A stretch of DNA of 64,000 nt, taken from Variovorax sp. PBL-E5. Lineage in GTDB: Bacteria > Pseudomonadota > Gammaproteobacteria > Burkholderiales > Burkholderiaceae_C. A program made the translations under genes and the position numbers. The notes under the pieces were generated by a model. It made no database searches and was not told the DNA's origin. It saw nothing but the letters and a program-made list of their open reading frames with translations. Location: positions 3,410,001 through 3,474,000 of the forward strand of contig NZ_LR594671.1 in the NCBI RefSeq assembly GCF_901827185.1, written 5' to 3'. This document shows positions 1 through 9,616 of the stretch, in pieces. Each line of letters begins with the position of its first letter. The stretch's first letter is position 1.

Positions 1-1118
<1,118 letters not shown>

Positions 1119-1334
1119 TGAGATTCCTGTGGCGTTGGCGACAGGACGAACGGTAGGCCTTCCGGGCCGGGCGCGCCAAGACGGCTTCGTTCTGCGGCGA
1201 TCGCATACCCAGATGGCGCCCGGGCCGGCATAAGCGTTCCGGATGGGACCAGAGCGAACTTGTCTTGGCGCCCGGGCGCGGATTGCGTAACGTGGCGTCC
1301 TCGCACCGCGAGCATCGAACCACCCGGAGACACC
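1119..1334. promoter_or_regulatory. Divergent promoter region with repeated TTGGCGC-type motifs
   Basis: This 216-base gap separates the divergent aminotransferase and sugar-acid genes. GCGCCAAGAC at 1173-1182 is the exact inverse of GTCTTGGCGC at 1262-1271. The 12-mer TGGCGCCCGGGC occurs at 1214-1225 and again at 1266-1277, the second copy overlapping the 12-base palindrome GCGCCCGGGCGC at 1268-1279. Repeated and inverted copies of one motif in a divergent promoter suggest operator sites. No regulator gene is adjacent, so the factor is unknown. Confidence 0.4.
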
Positions 1335-2330
1335 GTGCGCCCATCCGTCCTGGCGACCCGCGCCACCTTTGCCGACATCGCCGACCGCCTGCGCGAGCAT
1401 TTCGACGTCGAGGACAACCCGTCCGACACCGTCTGGAGCCCGGAAGAACTGCGGCGCCGCCTGCAGGGCAAGCAGGGCGTGATGAGCACCGGCACCGAGC
1501 GCATCGACGCCGCGCTGCTGGACGCCTGCCCCTCGCTCAAGGCCGTGTGCAACGTCGGCGTGGGCTACAACAATGTCGACGTCGCGGCCTGCACCGCGCG
1601 CGGCGTGCTGGTCACCAACACGCCCGACGTGCTGACCGAGACCACGGCCGACTATGGCTTCGCGCTGATGATGGCAACGGCCCGCCGCATCGCCGAATCC
1701 GAGCACTTCCTGCGCGCCGGCGGCTGGACCAAGCCCGGCATCTTCGACATGTTCGCCGGCGCCGACGTGCACGGCGCCACGCTGGCCATCCTGGGCATGG
1801 GCCGCATCGGACGCGCGATCGCGCGCCGCGGCGCGGCGGGCTTCGGCATGCGCGTGATCTATCACAACCGCTCGCGGCTGGCGCCCGAGGTCGAGGCCGA
1901 GAGCGGCGCGCGCTACGTCGACAAGGCGGCGCTGCTGAAGGAGGCCGATCACCTGGTGCTCGTGGTGCCCTACTCGCCCGCCTCGCACCATGCGATCGGC
2001 GCCGCCGAGCTGGCGCAGATGAAGCCCGGCGCCACGCTGACCAACATCGCGCGCGGCGGCATCGTCGACGACGCGGCACTCGCCCAAGCGCTGCGCAAGG
2101 GCACGATCGCGGCCGCCGGCCTCGATGTGTTCGAGGGCGAGCCCACGGTGCATCCGGCGCTGCTGGCGCTGCCCAATGTGGTGCTGACGCCGCACATCGG
2201 CAGCGCCTCGGTGAAGACGCGGCGCGCGATGGCGGCGTTGACCATCGACAACCTGATTGCGGCGCTCGGCTTCGGGCCATCGGCCGGCCATCCGCCGACG
2301 CCGGTCAATCCCGAGGTGCTGGCACACTGA
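1335..2330 (+). CDS. ghrB: 2-ketogluconate/hydroxypyruvate/glyoxylate reductase (GhrB type)
   Basis: This is a D-isomer-specific 2-hydroxyacid dehydrogenase of 331 residues. It resembles E. coli GhrB from end to end (MRPS start, SVGYDN-like and DVFEGEP-like stretches). GhrB-type enzymes reduce 2-keto-D-gluconate to gluconate, and also glyoxylate and hydroxypyruvate, with NAD(P)H. Visible signatures are the dinucleotide-binding LGMGRIGRAIA and the catalytic Arg (NIARGG), Glu (DVFEGEP) and His (LTPHIGSAS). The frame opens upstream at 1260, but I chose GTG 1335 because GGAGA precedes it and its N-terminus matches the family. Gluconokinase follows 4 bases later, so 2-ketogluconate is the likely substrate. 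Confidence 0.85.
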   Translation: MRPSVLATRATFADIADRLREHFDVEDNPSDTVWSPEELRRRLQGKQGVMSTGTERIDAALLDACPSLKAVCNVGVGYNNVDVAACTARGVLVTNTPDVLTETTADYGFALMMATARRIAESEHFLRAGGWTKPGIFDMFAGADVHGATLAILGMGRIGRAIARRGAAGFGMRVIYHNRSRLAPEVEAESGARYVDKAALLKEADHLVLVVPYSPASHHAIGAAELAQMKPGATLTNIARGGIVDDAALAQALRKGTIAAAGLDVFEGEPTVHPALLALPNVVLTPHIGSASVKTRRAMAALTIDNLIAALGFGPSAGHPPTPVNPEVLAH

Positions 2331-2334
2331 GCAC

Positions 2335-2841
2335 ATGCCTTTCAAACTGCTCGTCATGGGGGTCTCGGGCTGCGGCAAGTCCACCGTGGCCGCCGGGCTC
2401 GCACGTGCGCTGGGCGCGGCGCTGATCGAGGGCGACGACCACCACCTGCCGCAGAGCCAGGACAAGATGCGCCGCGGTATCGCGCTCACCGATGCCGACC
2501 GCGAGCCCTGGCTCGACCAGCTGGGTGGGCTGCTCGCGGACGCGCAGGGCGGCGTGGTGCTGACCTGCTCGGCGCTCAAGCGGCGCTACCGCGACCGCTT
2601 GCGCGCGGCCGAGCCGGCGCTGCAGATCGTCTTCATCGAGATCAGCCCCGAGGAGGCGCGCGCACGCGTGGCGGCGCGCGCTTCGCATTTCTTTCCCGCC
2701 AGCCTGGTGGCCAACCAGTTCGATGCGCTGGAATCGCCGCTCGGCGAGCCCGGCGTGCTGCCCGTCGACGCGACCCGGACGATCGAGGCGCAATGCGATG
2801 CGGTGCTGCGCTGGCTCGCTCCCGCACCATCCCATTCCTGA
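2335..2841 (+). CDS. gntK: Gluconokinase
   Basis: This cytoplasmic kinase phosphorylates D-gluconate with ATP to 6-phosphogluconate, feeding the Entner-Doudoroff or pentose phosphate route. It has 168 residues, usual for the family. The Walker A motif GVSGCGKST is at residues 9-17, followed by the gluconate-kinase signature EGDDHH and the SALKRRYRD segment. It starts 4 bases after the reductase and ends 13 bases before the next gene, so the module is probably one transcript. All three neighbouring reductases make or interconvert gluconate, which places this enzyme at the pathway exit. Confidence 0.93.
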   Translation: MPFKLLVMGVSGCGKSTVAAGLARALGAALIEGDDHHLPQSQDKMRRGIALTDADREPWLDQLGGLLADAQGGVVLTCSALKRRYRDRLRAAEPALQIVFIEISPEEARARVAARASHFFPASLVANQFDALESPLGEPGVLPVDATRTIEAQCDAVLRWLAPAPSHS

Positions 2842-2854
2842 GGAGAACTCCATC

Positions 2855-3628
2855 TTGAACAACGTCCTGAAAAGCTTCGACCTCACGGGCCGCACGGCGC
2901 TCGTCACCGGTTCCAGTGCCGGCATCGGCTTTGCGCTGGCGCGCGGGCTGGCCGGTGCGGGTGCGCGCGTGGTCCTCAACGCGCGCAGCGCCGGCAAGCT
3001 CGAACAGGCTGCCGCGCAATTGCGCAGCGAGGGCGCGACCGTCTTCACTGCGGCCTTCGACGTCACCTCGGGCGATGCGGTGAGCGCGGCGATCGCGAAG
3101 ATCGAGGCCGAGATCGGTGCCATCGACATCCTCGTCAACAACGCCGGCATGCAGCGCCGCGGGCCGCTCGACGAATTCGAGGAAGCGCACTGGCACGAGC
3201 TCATGAAGACCAACGTCGACAGCGTGTTCCTGGTCGGCAAGGCCGTTGCGCGCCACATGATCCCGCGCCGGCGCGGCAAGATCATCAACGTCTGCTCGGT
3301 GCAGAGCGAGCTCGGCCGCCCGGGCATCGCGCCCTACACCGCGAGCAAGGGCGCGGTGAAGATGCTGACCAAGGGCATGGCGATCGACTGGGGCCAGCAC
3401 GGCATCCAGGTCAACGGCCTCGGCCCGGGCTATTTCAAGACCGAGCTGACCGATGCGCTGGTGAAGAACGCGGAGTTCACGCAGTGGCTGGTCGGGCGCA
3501 CGCCGTCGCGGCGCTGGGGCGATGTGGAGGACCTGGTCGGCGCGGCGGTGTTCCTTGCGAGCGATGCGTCGAACTTCGTCAACGGCCACATCCTTTATGT
3601 CGACGGCGGCGTGACGGCCACGCTCTGA
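2855..3628 (+). CDS. idnO: SDR oxidoreductase, 5-keto-D-gluconate 5-reductase type
   Basis: This classical short-chain dehydrogenase of 257 residues likely reduces 5-ketogluconate to gluconate. The cofactor motif TGSSAGIG is at residues 18-25, NNAG at 95-98, and the catalytic triad is Ser148, Tyr161 and Lys165. I chose the TTG at 2855 because AGGAG lies about nine bases upstream and the product then begins just before the SDR core. The gene sits between gluconokinase and an idonate dehydrogenase-like gene, the set found in L-idonate catabolism. Substrate specificity is inferred from this context; many SDRs look alike. Confidence 0.82.
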   Translation: MNNVLKSFDLTGRTALVTGSSAGIGFALARGLAGAGARVVLNARSAGKLEQAAAQLRSEGATVFTAAFDVTSGDAVSAAIAKIEAEIGAIDILVNNAGMQRRGPLDEFEEAHWHELMKTNVDSVFLVGKAVARHMIPRRRGKIINVCSVQSELGRPGIAPYTASKGAVKMLTKGMAIDWGQHGIQVNGLGPGYFKTELTDALVKNAEFTQWLVGRTPSRRWGDVEDLVGAAVFLASDASNFVNGHILYVDGGVTATL

Positions 3629-3653
3629 CAGACATCACACGAAAGAACATCCC

Positions 3654-4685
3654 ATGGAAGCCCTCGTCATCCACGCCCCCGGCGATTTGCGCGTCGAGGA
3701 CGTGCCCACGCCCGAACTCGGACCCGGCCAGTTGCAGGTGCGCGTGCGCTGCGGCGGCATCTGCGGCTCCGACCTGCACTATTACCAGCACGGCGGCTTC
3801 GGCACGGTGCGCATCCAGGAACCGATGGTGCTCGGCCATGAAGTGGCGGGCGTGATCGAGGCGGTCGGCGCGGGCGCGCCGTTCAAGGCCGGCGAGCGCG
3901 TGGCGATCAGCCCGAGCCGCCCTTGCGGCGTCTGCCGCTACTGCCAGCAAGGCCTGCAGAACCATTGCCTGGACATGCGCTACTACGGCAGCGCGATGCG
4001 CAATCCGCACGTGCAAGGCGCGTTCCGCCAGCAGATCGTGGTCGAGCAGTGGCAGGCGCACCGGCTGGCCGACAGTGTGAGCGACGGCGAAGGCTCGATG
4101 GCCGAGCCGCTGTCGGTCGCGCTGCATGCGGTGCGGCGCGCGGGCTCGCTCCTGGGCAAGAGCGTGCTGGTCACCGGCTGCGGGCCGATCGGCGCGCTGG
4201 CCATCATCGCGGCGCGGCGCGCGGGCGCCACGCACATCGTCGCCACCGACGTCGGCGCGCACACGCTGGGCAAGGCGCTCAAGGTCGGTGCCGACGAAGT
4301 GGTCAACGTGGCGGAAGAACCCGACGGCCTCGCGCGCTTCGGTGCCGAGAAGGGCCGCTTCGACGTGCTGTTCGAGGCCAGCGGCAACGAGCGCGCGCTG
4401 CGCGGCGCTTTCGACGCGCTGCGCCCGCGCGGCATCATCGTGCAGCTGGGGCTGGGCGGCGAGATGACGCTGCCGATCAACACCATCGTCGCCAAGGAGT
4501 TCGACCTGCGCGGCGCCTTCCGCTTCCACGAGGAGTTCGCGGTCGCGGTGGAATTGCTCAACAAGGGGCTGGTCGACGTGAAGCCGCTGATCTCCGCGAC
4601 GCTGTCGTACCGCGACTCGGCGCGTGCGTTCGCGCTGGCGGCGGATCGCTCGCAGGCGATGAAGGTGCTGTTGAATTTCGACTGA
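3654..4685 (+). CDS. idnD: Zinc-dependent L-idonate 5-dehydrogenase-like MDR enzyme
   Basis: This medium-chain alcohol dehydrogenase of 343 residues likely oxidises L-idonate to 5-ketogluconate with NAD(P)+. The catalytic zinc ligands are Cys37 (GGICGSD) and His62-Glu63 (GHE). The structural zinc site is complete, with Cys91, Cys94, Cys97 and Cys105. A Rossmann stretch GCGPIGALA lies near residue 180. With the SDR upstream it forms the two-step idonate-to-gluconate path. No idonate or gluconate transporter is in the cluster. A sorbitol or xylitol dehydrogenase is a possible alternative from sequence alone. Confidence 0.82.
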   Translation: MEALVIHAPGDLRVEDVPTPELGPGQLQVRVRCGGICGSDLHYYQHGGFGTVRIQEPMVLGHEVAGVIEAVGAGAPFKAGERVAISPSRPCGVCRYCQQGLQNHCLDMRYYGSAMRNPHVQGAFRQQIVVEQWQAHRLADSVSDGEGSMAEPLSVALHAVRRAGSLLGKSVLVTGCGPIGALAIIAARRAGATHIVATDVGAHTLGKALKVGADEVVNVAEEPDGLARFGAEKGRFDVLFEASGNERALRGAFDALRPRGIIVQLGLGGEMTLPINTIVAKEFDLRGAFRFHEEFAVAVELLNKGLVDVKPLISATLSYRDSARAFALAADRSQAMKVLLNFD

Positions 4686-4697
4686 GCGATCCGCTCA
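4683..4697. terminator. Short hairpin spanning both stop codons of convergent genes
   Basis: TGAGCG-ATC-CGCTCA is a perfect six-pair inverted repeat whose outer triplets are the stop codons of the two convergent genes. It could fold in both transcripts. There is no T-run, so terminator function is uncertain. Confidence 0.3.
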
Positions 4698-5468
4698 CTT
4701 GCCGATCAACTGCGTCAGCCGCTCCGCCTCGAAACATTCGGAGCGCGCCGCATCGCCGGGCACGCAGTCCTTCTTGCCCGGCTGCGCGGACAGCGACTCG
4801 ATCGCCTGCCACAGCAACGCGATCTGGTGGTCCTGGCCGGACGCGGTATCGATCAAACCCTTCATGGCCTGCGACAGCGGATCGTCCTCGAGCGTGATGC
4901 CGTAGGCCGAGAATTTCTTCTCGCCGGTCGTCACGTCGGCGCTGGCGCCGGCCTTCGACGGAATGATGCGCGCCGGAATGCCCACCGCGGTCGCGCCCGC
5001 AGGCACCGGCTTGATCACCACCGCGTTGCTGCCGATCTTGGCGCCGTCGCCGACCACGAAGCCGCCGAGCACCTTGGCGCCCGCACTGACCACCACGTCG
5101 CGCCCCAGCGTCGGATGCCGCTTGGCGCCCTTGTAGAGCGAGGTGCCGCCGAGCGTCACGCCCTGGTAGATGGTGCAGCCGTCGCCGATCTCGGCGGTCT
5201 CGCCGACCACCACGCCCATCGCGTGGTCGAAGAACACGCGCTCGCCGACGACGGCGCCGGGATGGATCTCGATGCCGGTGAACCAGCGGGAGCACTGGGA
5301 GATCCAGCGGCCGGTCCACTTCAGCCCGTGGCACCAGCACCAGTGCGCGAGGCGGTGCAGCACCACGGCATGCAGGCCGGGGTAGAGGGTCAGCACTTCC
5401 CAGCGCGTGCGGGCGGCCGGATCGCGGTCGAGGATGCACTGGATGTCGGAACGCAGGCGCGAGAACAT
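4695..5468 (-). CDS. cysE: Serine O-acetyltransferase
   Basis: CysE acetylates L-serine with acetyl-CoA to O-acetylserine, the committed step of cysteine synthesis in the cytoplasm. The 257-residue product has an N-terminal helical segment (MFSRLRSDIQ) and a left-handed beta-helix of hexapeptide repeats from about residue 70 to 170, containing the family hallmarks HPGAVVGE, FFDHAMGVVVGETA and GGTSLYKG. The C-terminal tail beyond the helix is about 70 residues. trmJ lies 35 bases upstream on the same strand, so the two are probably co-transcribed. Confidence 0.93.
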   Translation of the reverse strand: MFSRLRSDIQCILDRDPAARTRWEVLTLYPGLHAVVLHRLAHWCWCHGLKWTGRWISQCSRWFTGIEIHPGAVVGERVFFDHAMGVVVGETAEIGDGCTIYQGVTLGGTSLYKGAKRHPTLGRDVVVSAGAKVLGGFVVGDGAKIGSNAVVIKPVPAGATAVGIPARIIPSKAGASADVTTGEKKFSAYGITLEDDPLSQAMKGLIDTASGQDHQIALLWQAIESLSAQPGKKDCVPGDAARSECFEAERLTQLIGK

Positions 5469-5503
5469 GCGGGTTGTGGTTCTATCGATAGGGCCTGCGC
5501 AGT

Positions 5504-6265
5504 CTAAGGCCCCGGTTCTTCGCTTGCGGCAGGTGGGGTCTTGGGCGTGCCTTGCGCGGCCTCGGTCATCGCCTTCGCGATGCCGCGCAGGATATGGATC
5601 TCCTCCTGCGTCGGCTGCGCGCGGTTGAACAGCTGCTGCAGCCGCGGCATCAGCTTCTTGGGCGCCTGCGGATCGAGAAAGCCAACGTCCACCAGCGCGC
5701 GCTCCCAGTGCCCGAGCATCCCGGCCAGCGCCTGCGCGTCGGCCGCGCTCGCGGGCGGCGTGGCGTCGCGCACGCCGTAGCCGCCGAGCGCGAGCCGCCA
5801 TTCGTAGGCGATCACCTGGATCGCGGCGCCCAGGTTGAGCGAGCCGAAGTCCGGATCGGTCGGGATGCTGAGCGCGACGTGGCAGCGGTACACGTCCTCG
5901 TTGCGCATGCCGAAGCGCTCGGAGCCGAACAGGAAGGCGACGTGCTGCTCGCCCGCCTGCGCCAGCGGTTCCAGATGCTCGCGCGGCGTGCGCGTGGGCG
6001 GGCCGAAGTCGCGCGGCACCATCGCGGTCGCGCACAGGTGGGTGATGCCGTCGAGCGCCTCGTCCAGCGTCTCGACGATGCGCGCGTTGGCCAGCACGTC
6101 GAGCGCGCCGCTGGCACGCTGGATGGTCTCCTCGCGCCGCAGCACGTTGGCCCAGCGTGGCGCGACCAGCACAAGGTCGCCGAAGCCCATGGTCTTCATG
6201 GCGCGCGCGGCGGCGCCGACGTTGCCGGCATGGCTGGTCTGGATCAGGACGAATCGGGTACGCAT
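5504..6265 (-). CDS. trmJ: tRNA (cytidine/uridine-2'-O-)-methyltransferase TrmJ
   Basis: This SPOUT-class RNA methyltransferase of 253 residues is expected to methylate the 2'-O of the anticodon-loop nucleotide 32 of tRNA using S-adenosylmethionine. Family signatures are the N-terminal VLIQTSHAGNVGAAARAMK and the C-terminal knot GSERFGMRNEDVYRC plus SLNLGAAIQV. ATG 6265 starts right at the conserved N-terminus. It diverges from suhB across 91 bases, an arrangement also found in E. coli. The last 20 residues are Ala/Pro-rich and not part of the fold. Confidence 0.92.
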   Translation of the reverse strand: MRTRFVLIQTSHAGNVGAAARAMKTMGFGDLVLVAPRWANVLRREETIQRASGALDVLANARIVETLDEALDGITHLCATAMVPRDFGPPTRTPREHLEPLAQAGEQHVAFLFGSERFGMRNEDVYRCHVALSIPTDPDFGSLNLGAAIQVIAYEWRLALGGYGVRDATPPASAADAQALAGMLGHWERALVDVGFLDPQAPKKLMPRLQQLFNRAQPTQEEIHILRGIAKAMTEAAQGTPKTPPAASEEPGP

Positions 6266-6356
6266 GTAAAATGCCCCGATTCTCGCCGCCCGCATCGCCG
6301 GGCTGCATTCCAAGGCGCGTTTCGCACGCGGCCCTTCCCGTTCTTCCCACAATCCA

Positions 6357-7391
6357 ATGCCGTCCCCCAACCTGCACCCCATGCTCAACGTGGCCGTCAA
6401 GGCCGCCCGCGCCGCCGGCGCCATCATCAACCGCGCCGCGCTCGATGTCGAAGCGGTGCGCATTTCGCAGAAGCAGGTCAACGACTTCGTGACCGAAGTC
6501 GATCATGCGAGCGAGCGAGCGATCATCGAGACGCTGCTCACCGCCTACCCGGGGCACGGCATCCTGGCCGAGGAATCGGGCACCGAGCATGGCGCCAGGG
6601 ATTCGGACTACGTCTGGATCATCGATCCGCTCGATGGCACCACCAACTTCATCCACGGCTTCCCGGTCTATTGCGTGTCGATCGCGCTCGCGATCCGCGG
6701 CAAGATCGACCAGGCCGTGATCTACGACCCGACCCGCAACGACCTCTTCACCGCCACCCGGGGCCGCGGCGCCTACATGAACGACCGCCGCCTGCGCGTG
6801 AGCAAGCGCACGCGGCTCGCCGAGTGCCTGATCTCGACCGGCTTCCCGTTCAGGAGCGGCGACAACTTCAAGCAGTACCTGGCCATCATGGCCGACCTGA
6901 TGCCGCGCGCAGCCGGCCTGCGCCGCCCCGGCGCGGCCGCGCTCGACCTGGCCTATGTCGCGGCCGGCTTCTCCGACGGCTTCTTCGAAACCGGCCTGAG
7001 CATCTGGGACGTGGCGGCAGGCTCGCTGCTGGTGACCGAGGCGGGCGGCCTGGTCGGCAACTTCACCGGCGAGCCCGACTTCCTCGAACAGCGCGAGATT
7101 CTCGCGGGCGCGCCGCGCATCTACGGACAGCTGGTGCCGCTGCTGGCCAAGTACTCGAAGTTCGCCGGCGTCGACGACAAGCTGCGTGCCAGCGAACGCG
7201 TGCGCGCGGTCGACCCCGCCGCCGCGCCCGGTCATGCCTATGCGCGCAGCAGCATCGATGCGATGTCGCCGCCCGCCGAGGCCGAGGGTGCGGCCGAAGC
7301 CGCACCCGCCGCGCCCGTGCAGCGCAAGCTCACGCGCATCCGCCGCGAAGCTCCCGTCGCCCCCGTCGAAGGCGACCCGCGCGCCAAGTGA
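6357..7391 (+). CDS. suhB: Inositol-1-monophosphatase family protein SuhB with a C-terminal extension
   Basis: This Mg2+-dependent phosphatase hydrolyses inositol monophosphates; in E. coli SuhB also takes part in rRNA transcription antitermination. Signatures in order: [27 protein letters not shown], the metal ligands EESG and [13 protein letters not shown], and [15 protein letters not shown]. The product has 344 residues while E. coli SuhB has about 267. The extra 75 or so residues (from about 270) are Ala/Pro-rich and end in a basic patch, [10 protein letters not shown]. The stop codon overlaps the ATG of the next gene, so translation is probably coupled. Confidence 0.92.
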   Translation: MPSPNLHPMLNVAVKAARAAGAIINRAALDVEAVRISQKQVNDFVTEVDHASERAIIETLLTAYPGHGILAEESGTEHGARDSDYVWIIDPLDGTTNFIHGFPVYCVSIALAIRGKIDQAVIYDPTRNDLFTATRGRGAYMNDRRLRVSKRTRLAECLISTGFPFRSGDNFKQYLAIMADLMPRAAGLRRPGAAALDLAYVAAGFSDGFFETGLSIWDVAAGSLLVTEAGGLVGNFTGEPDFLEQREILAGAPRIYGQLVPLLAKYSKFAGVDDKLRASERVRAVDPAAAPGHAYARSSIDAMSPPAEAEGAAEAAPAAPVQRKLTRIRREAPVAPVEGDPRAK

Positions 7392-9616
7392 TGCAGGCGC
7401 TCCGCGCCAGCGCGCGCAGCCGCGCGGCCCTGCGCGTCGCGCTGAGCCACTACGTCGCGAACGGGCTGTCGGTCGCGTTCGGCCTGCTGCTGATCTCGGG
7501 CGGCGTGCATGTGTTCATGGGTCCGCTGGCCGCGGCCGCCGCGGCCACGGGCGTGATCGTCGCCTCGCCGCCCGACCTGGCGGCGCCGCGCCGCGGCAAG
7601 TTCCTGCAGATGCTGCCGGCGCCGCTGATCGGGCTGCCGCTCTTCTTCGGTGTGCAGCTGGTGCATGCCGATCCGCTGCGCCTCGGGCTGGTGCTGGTGC
7701 CGGCGACCTTCCTCGCCTTCCTCGGCATGGCCTGGGGCAAGCGCGGCATTCCGATCGCGATCGCGGTCACCTTCTCGATGATCTTCTCGATGGCCACGCA
7801 CGCGCCCACGGGCATCGACGAGGCGGTCGAGCGCACGCTGAATTTCGGGCTCGGCGCCGCGCTCTACGTGGTCTACGCGACGCTGGCGAACCTCGCGCTC
7901 AACGCGCGCTACCGCGTGCAGGTGATGGCCGACATCGTGTTCTCGCTGGCCGCGCTGATGCGCCTGGAAGCGCGCCAGTTCACGCCGCGCGATGAAGCGG
8001 ACGACGTGCGCAAGACGCCGGCCTCGATGCTCGGCCAGCTGCTGCGGCAGCAGGCGGCGCTGGCCGACCAGTTGCAGGGCGCGCGCGACATCGTGCTCGA
8101 ATCGCCGCGCACGCCGCGGCGCCAGAAGCTGGCCGGCATGCTGATTGCCGTGATCGAGATGCGCGACCAGCTGCTGGCCAGCGAGCTCGACCTCGACGCG
8201 CTGCGCGCGCATCCGGGCCATGGGGAGGCGCTGGCCGAGATGCGCGGCGTGCTCGAGACACTGGCCGACGAGATGACCGCGCTCGGCGATGCGCTGCTGC
8301 TCGGCCGCCAGCCCGCGGCGATGCTGGACCGCCGGCCGCAGCTGGCCGCCATCGCGCTGCAGGACGACGGCCAGCGCAAGGGCCACGCCGGGCCGACCAC
8401 CGCCGTGCTCGGGCGCGGCCTGGCGAGCCGCATCGGCCACATCAACGACGAGGTGCTGCACCTGGTCGCACTGGCCCGCGGCGACGCGCAGCCCGACCTC
8501 GCACTCGTGCGCGCGAACTGGCAGATGTTCGTGAGCCCCACTGCATGGTCGCTCAGCCCCTTCTTCACGCTGTGGCGCTGGGACGCGCCGCCGCTGCGCC
8601 ATGCGATCCGCGCGACGCTCGCGATCGCGACCGGCTACGTCATCGCGGTGTTTCTGCCCTGGGGCTCGCACGACTACTGGATCCTGCTGACCATCATCGT
8701 GGTGCTGCGCGGCAGCCTGTCGCAGACGCTGGAGCGGCGCAACAGCCGCGTGGGCGGCACGCTGGTGGGCTGCGTGTTCGCGGTCGGCCTGCTGTCGACG
8801 CATCCCTCGCCGGTCACCCTGCTGATCACGGTCACCGTGGCGCAGGCCGTCGCCCATGGCTTCGCGATCCGGCGCTACATCATCACGGCCGTATCGGCCA
8901 CCGTGCTCGGGCTGGTGCAGGCGCACATGCTCTACGTCGGCGTCGGGCCGACCTTCGCGCTGTTCGAGCGGATCGCCGATACGCTGATCGGCGCGGCGCT
9001 GGCCTGGGCCTTCTGCTACGTGCTGCCGTCGTGGGAGCGCAGCCAGATCCCGGCGCTGGTGGCACGCACGCTGACCGCGCAGGCACGCCATGCGCGGCTC
9101 GCGCTCGGGCTCGGCCAGCTGCGCGCGGTCGACAGCAGCCCCGAGCTCGAATGGCGACTGGCGCGGCGCGAGGCCTTCGACAGCCTGTCGGCGCTGGTGC
9201 AGGCGACGCAGCGCTCGCTCTCCGAACCGCGTGCCGTGCGGCCGCCGATCGAGGCGCTCGAGCATCTGCAGGCGCACAGCTACCAACTGCTCGCCCAGCT
9301 GAGTGCCGTCAAGTCGATGCTGGTGCTGCGGCGCGACCGGCTGACGCCGGCCGAGGTCGAGGGCCCGCTCGCGCGCACCGCGGAACGCATCGAGGCGCTG
9401 ATCGGCGCCACGCCCACCACCGGGCCGTCGATGCCGGAAAGCGGATCCGCCACCGCGCTCACCGGGCCGATCCCGCTGCCCGACCCTTTCGACAACGACA
9501 TCAGCCCCTGGCTGCTGCGCCGGCTCGACCTGGCGACCGGCATCGCCGCGCAACTGCGCGAGGATGCGGCGCGCATCCTGCAATCCCTCGACGACGAAAG
9601 ACTCCGCCCCGCCTGA
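7391..9616 (+). CDS. FUSC/YccS-type inner-membrane protein (aromatic acid exporter family)
   Basis: This 741-residue membrane protein has two blocks of hydrophobic helices, about residues 20-175 and 395-545, each followed by a long helical soluble region. This is the layout of YccS/AaeB-like FUSC proteins, which are linked to efflux of aromatic acids. The second block contains RATLAIATGYVIAVFLPWG and the family-like RNSRVGGTLVGC. The ATG overlaps the suhB stop, and the stop overlaps the MscS ATG, so suhB, this gene and the channel form one translationally coupled operon. The transported substrate is unknown. Confidence 0.82.
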   Translation: MQALRASARSRAALRVALSHYVANGLSVAFGLLLISGGVHVFMGPLAAAAAATGVIVASPPDLAAPRRGKFLQMLPAPLIGLPLFFGVQLVHADPLRLGLVLVPATFLAFLGMAWGKRGIPIAIAVTFSMIFSMATHAPTGIDEAVERTLNFGLGAALYVVYATLANLALNARYRVQVMADIVFSLAALMRLEARQFTPRDEADDVRKTPASMLGQLLRQQAALADQLQGARDIVLESPRTPRRQKLAGMLIAVIEMRDQLLASELDLDALRAHPGHGEALAEMRGVLETLADEMTALGDALLLGRQPAAMLDRRPQLAAIALQDDGQRKGHAGPTTAVLGRGLASRIGHINDEVLHLVALARGDAQPDLALVRANWQMFVSPTAWSLSPFFTLWRWDAPPLRHAIRATLAIATGYVIAVFLPWGSHDYWILLTIIVVLRGSLSQTLERRNSRVGGTLVGCVFAVGLLSTHPSPVTLLITVTVAQAVAHGFAIRRYIITAVSATVLGLVQAHMLYVGVGPTFALFERIADTLIGAALAWAFCYVLPSWERSQIPALVARTLTAQARHARLALGLGQLRAVDSSPELEWRLARREAFDSLSALVQATQRSLSEPRAVRPPIEALEHLQAHSYQLLAQLSAVKSMLVLRRDRLTPAEVEGPLARTAERIEALIGATPTTGPSMPESGSATALTGPIPLPDPFDNDISPWLLRRLDLATGIAAQLREDAARILQSLDDERLRPA

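Noticed and set aside
5552..9616. A 1354-codon frame that would join an upstream region to the FUSC protein
   Set aside because: The part before 7391 runs across trmJ and suhB in other frames; only the portion from the ATG at 7391 is a real membrane protein.
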